Source: Streptomyces eurocidicus
Lineage (GTDB): Bacteria > Actinomycetota > Actinomycetes > Streptomycetales > Streptomycetaceae
Length of the DNA: 64,000 nucleotides
Assembly (NCBI RefSeq): GCF_002891295.1
Contig: NZ_LGUI01000011.1
Location: 62,001 to 126,000 of the forward strand
Direction of reading: 5' to 3'
The position numbers and the translations under genes were made by a program. The notes beneath the pieces were generated by a model. The model made no database searches and had not been told where the DNA came from. It saw nothing but the letters and a program-made list of their open reading frames with translations. Within the stretch, counting starts at the first letter, position 1; every line of letters starts with the position of its first letter. Of the stretch, positions 39,100-47,912 are shown in pieces.

Positions 39100-40022
39100 A
39101 CCGTTGCGGGTTCGCGGTGGCCGGCCTGGGCGACGACGCCCGGGACCCGGCGCAGCTTGCGCATCGGGCCGAGCTCGCTCTCGTAGACCTTCTTCACGCC
39201 GTCGCCCAGCGACTCCTCGACCACCCGGATGTCGCGGACCAGGCGCTGGAGCCCGCCGGGCTCGACGGAGGCGGCCTGGTCGGAGCCCCACATGGCGCGG
39301 TCGAGGGTGATGTGCCGCTCGACGAAGGTGGCGCCGAGGGCGACGGCGGCGAGGGTGGTCTGCAGGCCCGTCTCATGGCCGGAGTAGCCGATCGGGACGT
39401 TGGGGTACTCCGCCTGGAGGGTGTTGATCACCCGGAGATTGAGCTCGGCGGCCTTGGCGGGGTACGTGGAGGTGGCGTGACAGAGCAGGATGTTCTCGCT
39501 GCCGAGCACCTCGACGGCGTGCCGGATCTGCTGGGGCGTCGACATGCCGGTCGAGAGGATGACGGTACGGCCGGTGGCGCGCAGGGCGCGGAGCAGTTCG
39601 TCGTCGGTGAGCGAGGCGGAGGCGACCTTGTGGGCCGGGACGTCGAACTTCTCCAGGAAGGCGACGGCCTCGGTGTCCCAGGGCGAGGCGAACCAGGCGA
39701 TGCCGCGCTCCTGGCAGTACGCGTCGATGCTCCGGTACTCGTCCTCGCCGAATTCCACCCGGTGGCGGTAGTCGATGTAGGTCATCCGGCCCCACGGCGT
39801 GTCGCGCTCGATGTCCCACTGGTCACGGGGGGTGCAGATCTCGGGGGTGCGCTTCTGGAACTTCACGGCGTCGCAGCCCGCGTCGGCGGCGGCGTCGATG
39901 AGGGCGAGCGCCTTGTCGAGGTCGCCGTTGTGGTTGATGCCGATCTCACCGGTGATGTAGACGGGGTGGCCGGGGCCGGCGGTCTTGTGACCGAGGGGGC
40001 GGGTGCGCAGGGCGGGGCTCAT
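39096..40022 (-). CDS. neuB: NeuB-family nonulosonate (sialic acid/Kdn) synthase
   Basis: This 308-residue protein condenses a hexose-type sugar with phosphoenolpyruvate. The NeuB barrel shows YITGEIGINHNGD, AGCDAVKFQKRTP, IAWFASPWDTEAVAFLEKFDVPAHKVASASL, TVILSTGMST and GYSGHETG. The protein stops about where the antifreeze-like SAF domain normally begins, so that domain is absent. In the context of a fused CMP-transferase/phosphatase, Kdn is a plausible product (inference). It starts at ATG 40022, 72 bp after the neuA-like gene. Confidence 0.9.
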   Translation of the reverse strand: MSPALRTRPLGHKTAGPGHPVYITGEIGINHNGDLDKALALIDAAADAGCDAVKFQKRTPEICTPRDQWDIERDTPWGRMTYIDYRHRVEFGEDEYRSIDAYCQERGIAWFASPWDTEAVAFLEKFDVPAHKVASASLTDDELLRALRATGRTVILSTGMSTPQQIRHAVEVLGSENILLCHATSTYPAKAAELNLRVINTLQAEYPNVPIGYSGHETGLQTTLAAVALGATFVERHITLDRAMWGSDQAASVEPGGLQRLVRDIRVVEESLGDGVKKVYESELGPMRKLRRVPGVVAQAGHREPATV

Positions 40023-40094
40023 ATGGGGTGTTCCTTAGGTCGCGGTGAGCGGTGTGGAGAGGTGGGGCCCTCGTGGTGGAGGCTCAGAGGGGGC

Positions 40095-41744
40095 TCAGAG
40101 GGAGGGGCCGAGCAGCCAGGAGGCGATCTCTCTGAGGGCGCCGTCGCCGCCCGGCGCGGTGGTCACGGAGCGGGCGGCTCCGCGTACGACGTCGTGGGCG
40201 CTCGCGACGGCGACGGGCCAGCCGACGAGGTCGAAGCAGGGCAGGTCGTTGACGTCGTTGCCGACGTAGAGGACGCGGTCGGGGGCGAGGCCGTGCTCCT
40301 CGCACCATCTCTTGAGCGCCAGGTCCTTGCGGTCGACGCCGTGCAGCACGGGGACCTGGAGCTTGCGGCCCCGGGCGGCGACGACGGGGTTGGTCTCGGT
40401 GGAGAGGATCAGCAGCACGAGACCGGCCCGGCGCAGGGCGGCGACGCCGAGCCCGTCGCCCCGGTGCACGGCGACGAACTCGCGGCCGTCGGCGTCGATG
40501 AGGACCCGGTCGTCGGTCTGGGTGCCGTCGAAGTCCATGACGACGGCGTCGACGTCGGCCCGGGTGGGGACGGCGCCCGTGGCCGGTCCGTCGAACAGGG
40601 GCGCGAGGGCGCGGGCCCGGGCGAGGTCGTGCGGGTCGTCGACCTCCAGGACGCGGGCGGCGTCGGTCCGTACGAGCTCGGTGCGGCCGAAGAAGCGGTG
40701 CCGGGCGGCGCGGAACCCGTCGGCGCGCATCGCGTAGGCGGCGCCGGTCTCCAGCAGGTCCTGGGGGCGGTCCTGGCGGCGGGGCCGGTGGGACTTGTCG
40801 TGGTTGACACCACGGCCGCCGCCCGGACGGCTCCGGGCGACGGTGGGGGCGTCGTGCGCGGGCGGGAGCGTGGCGGGCGCGCGACCGGCCGTACCTCCGT
40901 CATGACCGGCCTGCACACCCTCGCGACCGGCCGTACCTCCGGCACGGACCGTCCGGCGGGGCGACAGTTGCGCGGGCAGCGCGGCGCCCACGGTGCGTGG
41001 GCCGGTCGGCCCGCCCGGACCGGCGGCCGGGGAGCCCGGTCCGGACGGAGCGTGCACCGCCTCGCGGCCGACGGCCGCGACGGCGGATCCCTCGGCCGCG
41101 ACGGCGGGGGCCTCGTCGCCGAGCGGCCCCGGGCCCCCCTCCGGCGCCCGCGCGCCCCGGTGCCCGCGCGGCTCCCCGGAGGCGGATAGGGGGGCGGATA
41201 CGGAGGCGTCCTCGGTGCCGAAGTCCTCCTCCGCCCGCCAGACGAAGCCGTGGAAGGGGGCCACGGTCAGGGCCGTGTCGGCCCCTTGTTCGACGACCGC
41301 GGCGGCGACGCCGTCGATGTCCGCGCTGGTGAGGAAGGGGCTGGTGCACTGCACCAGGAGCACGGTGGTGACCCGGGCGCCGGACATCGCCTCGTAGGCG
41401 TCCATCGCGTGCAGCACCGCCGCCTCGCTGGTGGCCGTGTCGCCCGCGAGGGCGCCCGGCCGCTGGACGACGACGGCTCCGGCGCCGCGCGCGGTGGCCG
41501 CGATGCCGGGGTCGTCGGTGGAGACGACGACATCGCTGACCAGGCGTGCCGCGCGGCACTCGCGCACGGCGCGGGCGACGAGGGGCACACCGCCGACCGC
41601 GGCGAGGTTCTTGGCGGGGACGCCCTTCGACCCGCCGCGGGCGGGGATGACGGCCAGGACGGCCGTGGGGCGCTCTGCGGGGTCGGCTGGGGCGGCCGGG
41701 GCGGCCATGGGTGCTCCTTCGGTGCGTTCGGCGGTGCTGCTCAC
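40095..41744 (-). CDS. neuA: bifunctional acylneuraminate cytidylyltransferase-HAD phosphatase with low-complexity insertion
   Basis: The 549-residue fusion has an N-terminal cytidylyltransferase with VIPARGGSKGVPAKNL (CTP loop), VQRPGALAGDTATSEAAVLH and LLVQCTSPFLT. It resumes after an insertion with NHDKSHRPRRQDRPQDLLETGAAYAM and RTELVRTDAARVLEVDDPHDL. The C-terminal HAD phosphatase of KdsC type starts VMDFDGTQTDDRV and has LSTETN and YVGNDVND. Between FHGFVWRAEEDFG and GRGVNHDKS lie about 135 residues of Gly/Ala/Pro/Arg-rich sequence, inside the transferase fold. GTG 41744 overlaps the previous stop; ATG 41708 is another option. It supplies the CMP-activated nonulosonate. Confidence 0.88.
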   Translation of the reverse strand: MSSTAERTEGAPMAAPAAPADPAERPTAVLAVIPARGGSKGVPAKNLAAVGGVPLVARAVRECRAARLVSDVVVSTDDPGIAATARGAGAVVVQRPGALAGDTATSEAAVLHAMDAYEAMSGARVTTVLLVQCTSPFLTSADIDGVAAAVVEQGADTALTVAPFHGFVWRAEEDFGTEDASVSAPLSASGEPRGHRGARAPEGGPGPLGDEAPAVAAEGSAVAAVGREAVHAPSGPGSPAAGPGGPTGPRTVGAALPAQLSPRRTVRAGGTAGREGVQAGHDGGTAGRAPATLPPAHDAPTVARSRPGGGRGVNHDKSHRPRRQDRPQDLLETGAAYAMRADGFRAARHRFFGRTELVRTDAARVLEVDDPHDLARARALAPLFDGPATGAVPTRADVDAVVMDFDGTQTDDRVLIDADGREFVAVHRGDGLGVAALRRAGLVLLILSTETNPVVAARGRKLQVPVLHGVDRKDLALKRWCEEHGLAPDRVLYVGNDVNDLPCFDLVGWPVAVASAHDVVRGAARSVTTAPGGDGALREIASWLLGPSL

Positions 41745-43108
41745 AGCTCTCCCAGGCGGCGGATGACGGGGGCGACGCGCTGGACGCCGTGGCGGTAGGC
41801 GCCGCGCGCGGCCTCGCGGACCGCCCGCCGCAGGGCGCTGGGCTCGCCGGTCCCCCGGCTCCGGCCGGGGAGGGGACGGCCCGTGGGGTCGAGGCCGTGA
41901 CGGGCGAGGACGGCGGGGAGGTAGCCGGGTGCGGTGGCGGCCGTGTAGTAGGGGGCGAGCGGGGGAAGCGCGGGGCGCGCGACGAGTTCGGTGACGCGCC
42001 GGCGCGCGGCGGCGAAGGCGGTGCCGTGGGCGTACGGCCCGGCGGCGGCGACGCCCTGCCGGGCGCTCCAGAGCGGGTCGGGCTCCGGGAGCAGCCCGGC
42101 GTCGAGCTGGTCCCAGGAGGCGAGGCAGCCGGAGCCGAGGAAGTGGTGGTTGCCGAGGGCCTCGCGGATGCCGAGGTCGGTGAGGATGACGGTCGGGACG
42201 CCCCGGTGGAGGGACTCCAGGGCGGCGGTGGAGCTGACCGTCACCAGCAGGTCCGTACGGGCGAGGACCTCGCCCATGTGCCCGTAGACCAGGCGGCAGT
42301 TGGGGGGCAGCCCGCCCGGCAGCCGGCCGGCCAGCTTCTGGTACGGGAGTTCCTCGATGTGTGTGGTGTGCTCTCCGGGCTTGCTGCGGAGCTTGATGAG
42401 GACGTCCCGCCCGGGGTGCAGCCGGGCGTGCTGGGCCGCGCGGCGCAGGAGGTACGCGCGGTCCTCGCGGCGCTCGGGCACGGAGGGCTGGGCGGCGAAC
42501 ACGACGGTGAACGGCCGGGGTTCGGCGCTCGCGTCGCTTCCGTCACCGGACTTCTCCGTGTTCGCACGGGTCTCGTCCGGGTCGCCGAGAAAGGGCAGTG
42601 CCCATTCCGTGACGGAGTCGGCGGACGCGCCCGCGCCCTCGTACACGGCGCGGAACCGGTCGGCGTCGTCGGGCGAGTTGGCGAGGACGAGGTCGGCGCC
42701 GTGGCGCAGGAGGAGGCCGTCGGCGAGCTTCTCGTAGACGACGCCGACGTAGCCGGTGACGACGACGGGACGGACGGGCCCGGCCCCCCAGGCGTGAGCG
42801 AGGCCGTGCAGTACGGCCTGGACGGCGCCGCCGACGCAGGCCAGGACCACGATGTCGTACCGGGTCCGGTCGGCGGAGCCGACGAACTCGGCGGCCGTGA
42901 CCTCGCGGAGGGTCTCCGCCCGCACACCGACCTCGGCCAGCTGGCGGCCGGTCGGGGTCGCGCGCCCCCTCAGCAGCAGGCCGTCGAGACCGGCGCCCGG
43001 GGCGAGGCGGTGCGCCGTGAGCGCGCCCCATTTCCACCTGGTGTCGGAATCGGCGAGCACGGCGATCCGCGGCGGCGAGGGCGACGAACGGTCAGTACGT
43101 GAGGGCAC
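41741..43108 (-). CDS. DUF6716 putative glycosyltransferase
   Basis: The 455-residue protein is of the DUF6716 putative glycosyltransferase type. It begins PRIAVLADSDTRWKWGALTAHRL, has a two-domain Rossmann layout with VVTGYVGVVYEKLADGLLLRHGADLVLANSP, and ends with the donor-site-like VTVSSTAALESLHRGVPTVILTD. GTG 43108 is chosen because similarity begins there, although the frame is open to 43177. It is the first gene of the leftward operon, and its stop overlaps neuA. Confidence 0.82.
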   Translation of the reverse strand: MPSRTDRSSPSPPRIAVLADSDTRWKWGALTAHRLAPGAGLDGLLLRGRATPTGRQLAEVGVRAETLREVTAAEFVGSADRTRYDIVVLACVGGAVQAVLHGLAHAWGAGPVRPVVVTGYVGVVYEKLADGLLLRHGADLVLANSPDDADRFRAVYEGAGASADSVTEWALPFLGDPDETRANTEKSGDGSDASAEPRPFTVVFAAQPSVPERREDRAYLLRRAAQHARLHPGRDVLIKLRSKPGEHTTHIEELPYQKLAGRLPGGLPPNCRLVYGHMGEVLARTDLLVTVSSTAALESLHRGVPTVILTDLGIREALGNHHFLGSGCLASWDQLDAGLLPEPDPLWSARQGVAAAGPYAHGTAFAAARRRVTELVARPALPPLAPYYTAATAPGYLPAVLARHGLDPTGRPLPGRSRGTGEPSALRRAVREAARGAYRHGVQRVAPVIRRLGEL

Positions 43109-43295
43109 ATCGCCGACGATAGGAATCCATTCCGATTCGTTGCCCAACGTGAGTACAACAACCGGTAAACAGCTCACCGACGATCGGCGAATCGGCCTGT
43201 CGCACCGCCCGGTTCATTGTTCCGCCGCGCTTCGTTCACCTCCCCTTCCGCTCTCCGTCAGGGGGAATGCCGGCGGGCCGCCTAAGGTCACCGGA

Positions 43296-44324
43296 GTGGT
43301 CAAGCTCTCCGTCATCGTGCCGTTCTTCAATGTGCAGACTTTCGCGCCCGACACGCTGAGAAGTCTGCGTGCGAACGCGCGAGAGGATTTCGAATTCATT
43401 CTCGTGGACGACTGTTCGACCGACGGCACTCCGGCGCTGCTGGAGCGCGCCGGGCGCGAACTGCCGGGCGCCGTGGTCCTGCGCCACGCGGCGAACGGCG
43501 GTCTCGCCACGGCCCGCAACACCGGGCTGGACACGGCGCGCGGCGAGTACGTCACCTTCCTCGACGGTGACGACTGGCTGGCACCCGGCCACTACGGACG
43601 ACTGCTCGGCGTGATCGAGGAGTTGGCGGTCGACTTCGTCCGTACCGACCACGTGCAGTGCACCGGCCGCGCCCGGACCGTGCACCGGGCGCCGGAGGGG
43701 CGGCGCGGGGTGGTGCTCGACCCGCGGAGCGCGATCCTCCCCGCCGAGCGGTCCACGTCCGTCGACTACCCCTACGCGTGGGCCGGGATCTACCACCGGA
43801 GGCTGCTGGACGAGGGCCTGCTGCACTTCACGGACGGGCTGCGCACCGCCGAGGACCGGCCGTGGATCTGGCGGCTGCACCGCGAGGCGCGGACGTTCGC
43901 CGTGACCGGGTCGCTCGGAATCTTCTACCGGCGCGGGGTGGCCACTTCGCTCACCCAGATCGGCGACGTACGCCAACTCGATTTCATTCGCGCGTTCGAT
44001 CAGGTGGTCGAGGAAACCGCGCGGGACAAGGATGCGGACGCCCTTCTTCCCAAGGCCGTGCGCACATATTGCGCGATCATTTCCCACCATCTCTCCGCCA
44101 TCGAAAGATTCGAACCCGCGGTGGCTCGCACACTGCGTTCGATGAGTGCGTCCGCACTGCGGCGGATGCCACCGGAATCGCTCAAGGACGCGTTGAATTC
44201 CATGGATCACGACCGCGCGGCCCGGCTGCGCAGACTCCGCCGCAGGCCCTCCTTCGGATCCTCGGCCACCGGGCCCGTGGCCACCGGGCCCGCCATCGCC
44301 GGGCGCGAGAGCGGGGCCGCCTGA
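43296..44324 (+). CDS. GT2-family glycosyltransferase
   Basis: This 342-residue inverting GT-A enzyme starts VKLSVIVPFFNVQTFA. The nucleotide-sugar site is LVDDCSTDGTPALLER, the DxD-type region is VTFLDGDDWLAP, and AEDRPWIWRLHREA includes the catalytic ED motif. The C-terminal 80 residues are Arg/Ser-rich and may contact the membrane or a partner. GTG 43296 has AAGG 9 bp upstream. It is divergent from the DUF6716 gene (187 bp) and begins the rightward operon. Confidence 0.88.
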   Translation: MVKLSVIVPFFNVQTFAPDTLRSLRANAREDFEFILVDDCSTDGTPALLERAGRELPGAVVLRHAANGGLATARNTGLDTARGEYVTFLDGDDWLAPGHYGRLLGVIEELAVDFVRTDHVQCTGRARTVHRAPEGRRGVVLDPRSAILPAERSTSVDYPYAWAGIYHRRLLDEGLLHFTDGLRTAEDRPWIWRLHREARTFAVTGSLGIFYRRGVATSLTQIGDVRQLDFIRAFDQVVEETARDKDADALLPKAVRTYCAIISHHLSAIERFEPAVARTLRSMSASALRRMPPESLKDALNSMDHDRAARLRRLRRRPSFGSSATGPVATGPAIAGRESGAA

Positions 44325-45901
44325 TGTCCGGGGACGGCACCCGCACCCAGATCTTCCTGGCGTCGACGCTCTACGGCGCCGCGACGCTCGCCGCCGCGCT
44401 GGACACGGGGTGCTTCTCCCCCGCCGACCGCCGGCTGCTGCTCGTCGCCAACACCGCCGCGGTCCCGGAGACCACGCCCGCCCTCGACGAGGCGCCCGGC
44501 TTCGCGTCGCTGCGCACCCGCTTCGACGAGGTCCTCTCCTGGAACGAGACGATCAGCCCCTTCCACCCGAGCGGCTGGTCGCCCCGCCCGGACGACGCGC
44601 CGCTGTGGGAGCGGCATCTGCGGCTGCTCTGGGGGCTCGGCTCCGGGCCGGTCGAGCTGATCGTGGAATCCCTCCAGGTCAGCCCGGCGCACGCGGTCGC
44701 GCTGTGCTTCCCGGACGCGCCCCTGGAGGTCTACGCCGACGGGCTGATGAGCTACGGACCGACGCGGAACAAGCTCGATCCGCTGGTCGGCACACGGGTG
44801 CGGCGACTGCTCCACCTGGACCTGGTGCCGGGGCTGCGACCGTTGCTGCTCGGCGAGTTCGGGGTGCCGGCGGAGCTCGTACCGACCGAGGCGTTCACCA
44901 AGGTGCTGACCGAGCTCGCCGGCGCCACACCGCCGGTGGCCGCCCCCGAGGGCGCGGCGCTGCTGCTCGGGCAGTACTTGTCCGCGCTGGACATCCTCAC
45001 GCCCGAGGAGGAGGAGCGGCTGCACGTACGGATGCTGCGAGGCGCGGTCGCGCGCGGCCATCGCACGCTGGTCTTCAAGCCGCACCCGGCGGCGCCGGCC
45101 CGCTGGTCGCGGGCGCTGGAGGAGGAGGCCGGCCGGCTCGGCGCGGACCTGACGGTGCTGGACACGCCCGTGCTGGCCGAGGTGGTCTACCAGCGGATCC
45201 GGCCGGCGCTGGTCGTCGGCTGCTTCTCGACGGCGTTGCTCACGGCCCGCGCCTTCTACGGGCTGCGGGTCGCCCGGACGGGGACCGACCTGCTGCTGGA
45301 GCGGCTCAGCCCGTACCAGAACAGCAACCGGGTGCCGGTGACGCTCGTGGACGCGCTGCTGCCGGGCCTGGAGGACGGTGGGACCGGTGGGTCTGGCGGG
45401 TTCGGTGAGTCCGGCAGGGTCGGCGGTTCGGGCGGGTCCGGTGGGGTGGGCAGGGCCGGCGGTTCGGGCGGGTCCGGTGGGGTGGGCAGGGCCGGCGGTT
45501 CGGGCGGGTCCGGCAGTGGGCCTGTGTCGGCAGAGGACGCGGAGACGGCCGGGGAGCCGGAGACGCGCGGTCCGGCCGGTGAGGAGCTCGCCGGGCTGCT
45601 GGCCGCCGTCGGATTCGCGATGCAGCCGCAGGTCCTGCCGTCCCTGCGACCGGCCGCCGAGCGCTATCTGGCGGCCCACCTCAATGACCGTACCCGCCGC
45701 TACTTCAAGCGCCGGCGCCTCACCGCCCTCGCCCTCCCCGGGGCGCTTCCCTCACCCCTCGCCTTCCTCCCCCGCAATCCGACCGTCCGGAAGGCGGCCC
45801 GCCGGGCCCGCGCCGTGCGGCGGCGGCTGGCCGGGAGAGCGGGCAAGCAGGGGCAGCCGGTGAAACCGACGACACCGGCGAAGACGAAGGTGACCACATG
45901 A
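44324..45901 (+). CDS. polysialyltransferase family protein with Gly-rich insertion
   Basis: The 525-residue protein belongs to the alpha-2,8-polysialyltransferase family. It has QIFLASTLYGAATLAAALD at the start and EVYADGLMSYGPTRNKL mid-way. The family motif is LVFKPHPAAPARWSRALEEEA, and LVVGCFSTALLTARAFYGL and RLSPYQNSNRVPVTLVDALLP follow. After this, residues about 350-395 are a Gly/Ser/Val repeat (GGSGGSGGVGRA units), followed by the conserved C-terminal helix region. ATG 44324 overlaps the preceding stop (TGATG) and its own stop overlaps the next ATG, so translation is coupled. Confidence 0.85.
   Translation: MSGDGTRTQIFLASTLYGAATLAAALDTGCFSPADRRLLLVANTAAVPETTPALDEAPGFASLRTRFDEVLSWNETISPFHPSGWSPRPDDAPLWERHLRLLWGLGSGPVELIVESLQVSPAHAVALCFPDAPLEVYADGLMSYGPTRNKLDPLVGTRVRRLLHLDLVPGLRPLLLGEFGVPAELVPTEAFTKVLTELAGATPPVAAPEGAALLLGQYLSALDILTPEEEERLHVRMLRGAVARGHRTLVFKPHPAAPARWSRALEEEAGRLGADLTVLDTPVLAEVVYQRIRPALVVGCFSTALLTARAFYGLRVARTGTDLLLERLSPYQNSNRVPVTLVDALLPGLEDGGTGGSGGFGESGRVGGSGGSGGVGRAGGSGGSGGVGRAGGSGGSGSGPVSAEDAETAGEPETRGPAGEELAGLLAAVGFAMQPQVLPSLRPAAERYLAAHLNDRTRRYFKRRRLTALALPGALPSPLAFLPRNPTVRKAARRARAVRRRLAGRAGKQGQPVKPTTPAKTKVTT
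45419..45520 (+). repeat. 36-bp coding tandem repeat in the polysialyltransferase family gene
   Basis: Two nearly identical 36-bp units (45419-45454, 45455-45490) and a partial third encode GGSGGSGGVGR-A. The repeat keeps the frame. Confidence 0.8.
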
Positions 45902-47058
45902 CCGCACCTCCCGTGTCCGGCCCCACCGCCCCGCCCGCCCCCCTTCCCCCGGCCGTACCGGCCGAGGCTCCCGTCGGGGCAGGCGGCGGGAAGGGTTCCG
46001 GCGGGCGGCTGCGCGCGCTGGACGGGCTGCGGCTGATCGCCGCCCTGATGGTGGCGCTGTACCACTACGGCGGCCGGGGCGGCGAGATCGGCCAGGCGTG
46101 GGGCGCCTCGCCGAGACGTGAATTCCCCACGCTCTCCGGGGCCTTCGCCTACGGCTGCCTCGGGGTGGAGATCTTCTTCGTCATCAGCGGCTTCGTGATC
46201 TGCATGAGCGGCTGGGGGCGTCCGCTGCGCTCCTTCGTCGCCTCGCGCGCGGCCCGCCTCTACCCCGCTTACTGGGCGGCCATCGCGCTCGTCACGCTGG
46301 CCTTCGCGCTGCCCTGGGTGACGTACCGGACGGTGTCCTTCAGCGACACCCTGGTGAACCTGACGATGCTTCAGCAGCCGGTCGGCGCCCAGCGGGTACT
46401 CGGCGTGTGCTGGACCCTCTGGGCGGAGCTGCGGTTCTACGCGCTCTTCGCGCTCTTCGTCGTCCTGCCGGGCGCGACCCGCCGCCGGGTGGTGCTCTTC
46501 TGCGCCGTGTGGACCCTGGCGACGGTGGTGACGACCGCCTCGCACGTGGAGTTCCTGCGGGTGGTGGTGATGCCGGAGTACTCCTCGTACTTCATCGGCG
46601 GCATCGGTCTCTATCTGGTCCACCGCTTCGGCCACGAGGCGCTGTCCTGGGGCATCGTGGTGGTGAGCTTCCTGGTGGGGCAGCACTACGCGGTGGCCGG
46701 CCTGTGGCACCCGCCGGGCGCGCAGTACTTCTCCTACCGCTCGCAGTACGTCATCGTCGCCGTGGTCGCCGCCGGTTACGCGGCCGTGGCGCTCATCGCC
46801 ATGGGGAAGCTGCGCTGGGCGAACTGGCGCTGGCTGACGGTCGCGGGCGCGCTGACGTACCCCTTCTACCTGGTGCACGAGCACCTGGGCTGGGTGGTGA
46901 TCGGCGGGCTGCACCGGAGCCTGGGGATCCCGTCGGCCGTGACGTTCCCGCTGACGATCGCGCTGATGCTGGGGCTGGCGTGGCTGCTGCACCGGCAGGT
47001 GGAGCGGCGGCTGACGCCGCGGCTGAGGCGGTCGCTGGAGGGGATGCGGAGCGGGTAG
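45898..47058 (+). CDS. acyltransferase family 3 membrane protein
   Basis: The 386-residue protein has about ten membrane helices after a Pro/Gly-rich N-terminal 35 residues. The family motif LRALDGLRLIAALMVALYHY (with the active-site His region) is followed by GVEIFFVISGFVICMS and RAARLYPAYW. Such enzymes O-acetylate cell-surface glycans. It is the last gene of the rightward glycopolymer operon and overlaps its neighbour by 4 bp. Acetylation of the nonulosonate polymer is the likely job (inference). Confidence 0.9.
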   Translation: MTAPPVSGPTAPPAPLPPAVPAEAPVGAGGGKGSGGRLRALDGLRLIAALMVALYHYGGRGGEIGQAWGASPRREFPTLSGAFAYGCLGVEIFFVISGFVICMSGWGRPLRSFVASRAARLYPAYWAAIALVTLAFALPWVTYRTVSFSDTLVNLTMLQQPVGAQRVLGVCWTLWAELRFYALFALFVVLPGATRRRVVLFCAVWTLATVVTTASHVEFLRVVVMPEYSSYFIGGIGLYLVHRFGHEALSWGIVVVSFLVGQHYAVAGLWHPPGAQYFSYRSQYVIVAVVAAGYAAVALIAMGKLRWANWRWLTVAGALTYPFYLVHEHLGWVVIGGLHRSLGIPSAVTFPLTIALMLGLAWLLHRQVERRLTPRLRRSLEGMRSG

Positions 47059-47073
47059 CGCTCGTACCGCCGC

Positions 47074-47093
47074 GACCCGCCGCGGGGCGGGTC
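47074..47093. terminator. small hairpin between acyltransferase and tetR
   Basis: Stem GACCCGCC/GGCGGGTC with loop GCGG between converging genes; it overlaps the tetR stop by two bases. Confidence 0.5.
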
Positions 47094-47841
47094 ACTTCTC
47101 GCCGGGCCCCGGGGCGGGGTGGTGCCCCGGGGCCGATTCCTGCTCCGGGGCTGCGGCGCGCTCCGGGGCCGCGGCATACTCCGGGGCCGGGGCGTGCCCT
47201 CCGCCCGGCAGCAGAGTGACCTCGATGCCGGCGATGACGGCGCGCAACCCGTCCTCATAGCCCGTGTCGAGGTCTTCGAAGAACTCCCAGCCGGCCTCGG
47301 TCGTGAGCGGGTGGCCCGCCAGCCTGCGGGCGCGGTCGTCCAGTCCGTAGGCCGGATCGCGCTCGCCCTCGGGCGCGGGGAAGACGGACTGCTCCTCTAT
47401 GACGTACCCGACGGTGTACGTGTTCACGGTGAACCAGGCGCGGGCGGCGGCACGCGGGGTGAACCCGGCGTCGACGCAGAAGCGGAGCATCTCCTCCAGC
47501 GGGGTGGCGTAGCCGGTGTCGGTGAAGCGGGTGCCGCTGAAGACCTTCGCGCCGTCGCGGTAGCCCAGCAGGAAGCGGCGCACCTCGCGGGTGGCCGTCG
47601 CCATGTACTCCTGCCAGGTGGTGCCCTCGGCCGCGGGGACGGGGACGGACATGCGGCGGAACATCTCCGTCGCCACCTCGTCCAGCAGCTCCTGCTTGTT
47701 CTTGAAGTGCCAGTAGAGCGCGGGCGCCTGGACGTTCAGCTCCTTGGCGATCCGGCGCAGGGTCAGGCCCTCCAGGCCCACTTCGTTCAGCAGGCGCAGG
47801 GCGGTGTCCGCCACCAGGGCGCGGTCGATTCGAGTTGCCAC
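47092..47841 (-). CDS. TetR-family repressor
   Basis: The 249-residue protein has an N-terminal helix-turn-helix (LTLRRIAKELNVQAPALYWHFKNKQELL) and a class TetR_C ligand domain (residues about 75-215). A Pro/Ala/Glu-rich tail of about 35 residues ends it. The recognition-helix sequence QAPALYWHFKNK is close to classical TetR proteins. It is divergent from a FAD monooxygenase, with two palindromic sites between, so self-repression and repression of the monooxygenase are likely. GTG 47841 begins the domain; the mRNA may be leaderless. Confidence 0.9.
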   Translation of the reverse strand: MATRIDRALVADTALRLLNEVGLEGLTLRRIAKELNVQAPALYWHFKNKQELLDEVATEMFRRMSVPVPAAEGTTWQEYMATATREVRRFLLGYRDGAKVFSGTRFTDTGYATPLEEMLRFCVDAGFTPRAAARAWFTVNTYTVGYVIEEQSVFPAPEGERDPAYGLDDRARRLAGHPLTTEAGWEFFEDLDTGYEDGLRAVIAGIEVTLLPGGGHAPAPEYAAAPERAAAPEQESAPGHHPAPGPGEK

Positions 47842-47850
47842 CTTGACAGC

Positions 47851-47863
47851 TTAACGGTGTTCA
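47851..47863. promoter_or_regulatory. TetR operator O1
   Basis: TTAACGGTGTTCA, an imperfect palindrome 10 bp before the tetR start. It lies in an AT-richer pocket and, with flanks, shares 15 of 17 bases in inverted orientation with the second site. Confidence 0.6.
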
Positions 47864-47887
47864 GTTCACGCTGGGGGCAGAGCGAAC

Positions 47888-47900
47888 TTAACAACGTTAA
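47888..47900. promoter_or_regulatory. TetR operator O2
   Basis: TTAACAACGTTAA, a perfect palindrome (with 1-bp centre). It overlaps the AAGGAG ribosome site of the monooxygenase gene (47899-47904), so bound repressor or its absence directly affects that gene. It is centred 37 bp from O1. Confidence 0.65.
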
Positions 47901-47912
47901 GGAGTGTGGCTC

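Noticed and set aside
38000..39100. Plus-strand Gly/Arg-rich frames opposite the polysialyltransferase gene
   Set aside because: They arise from the tandem repeats and GC skew; codon bias favours the minus strand.
37411..47058. Secondary-metabolite gene cluster
   Set aside because: The genes fit nonulosonate polymer biosynthesis; no polyketide, peptide-synthetase or terpene enzymes are present.
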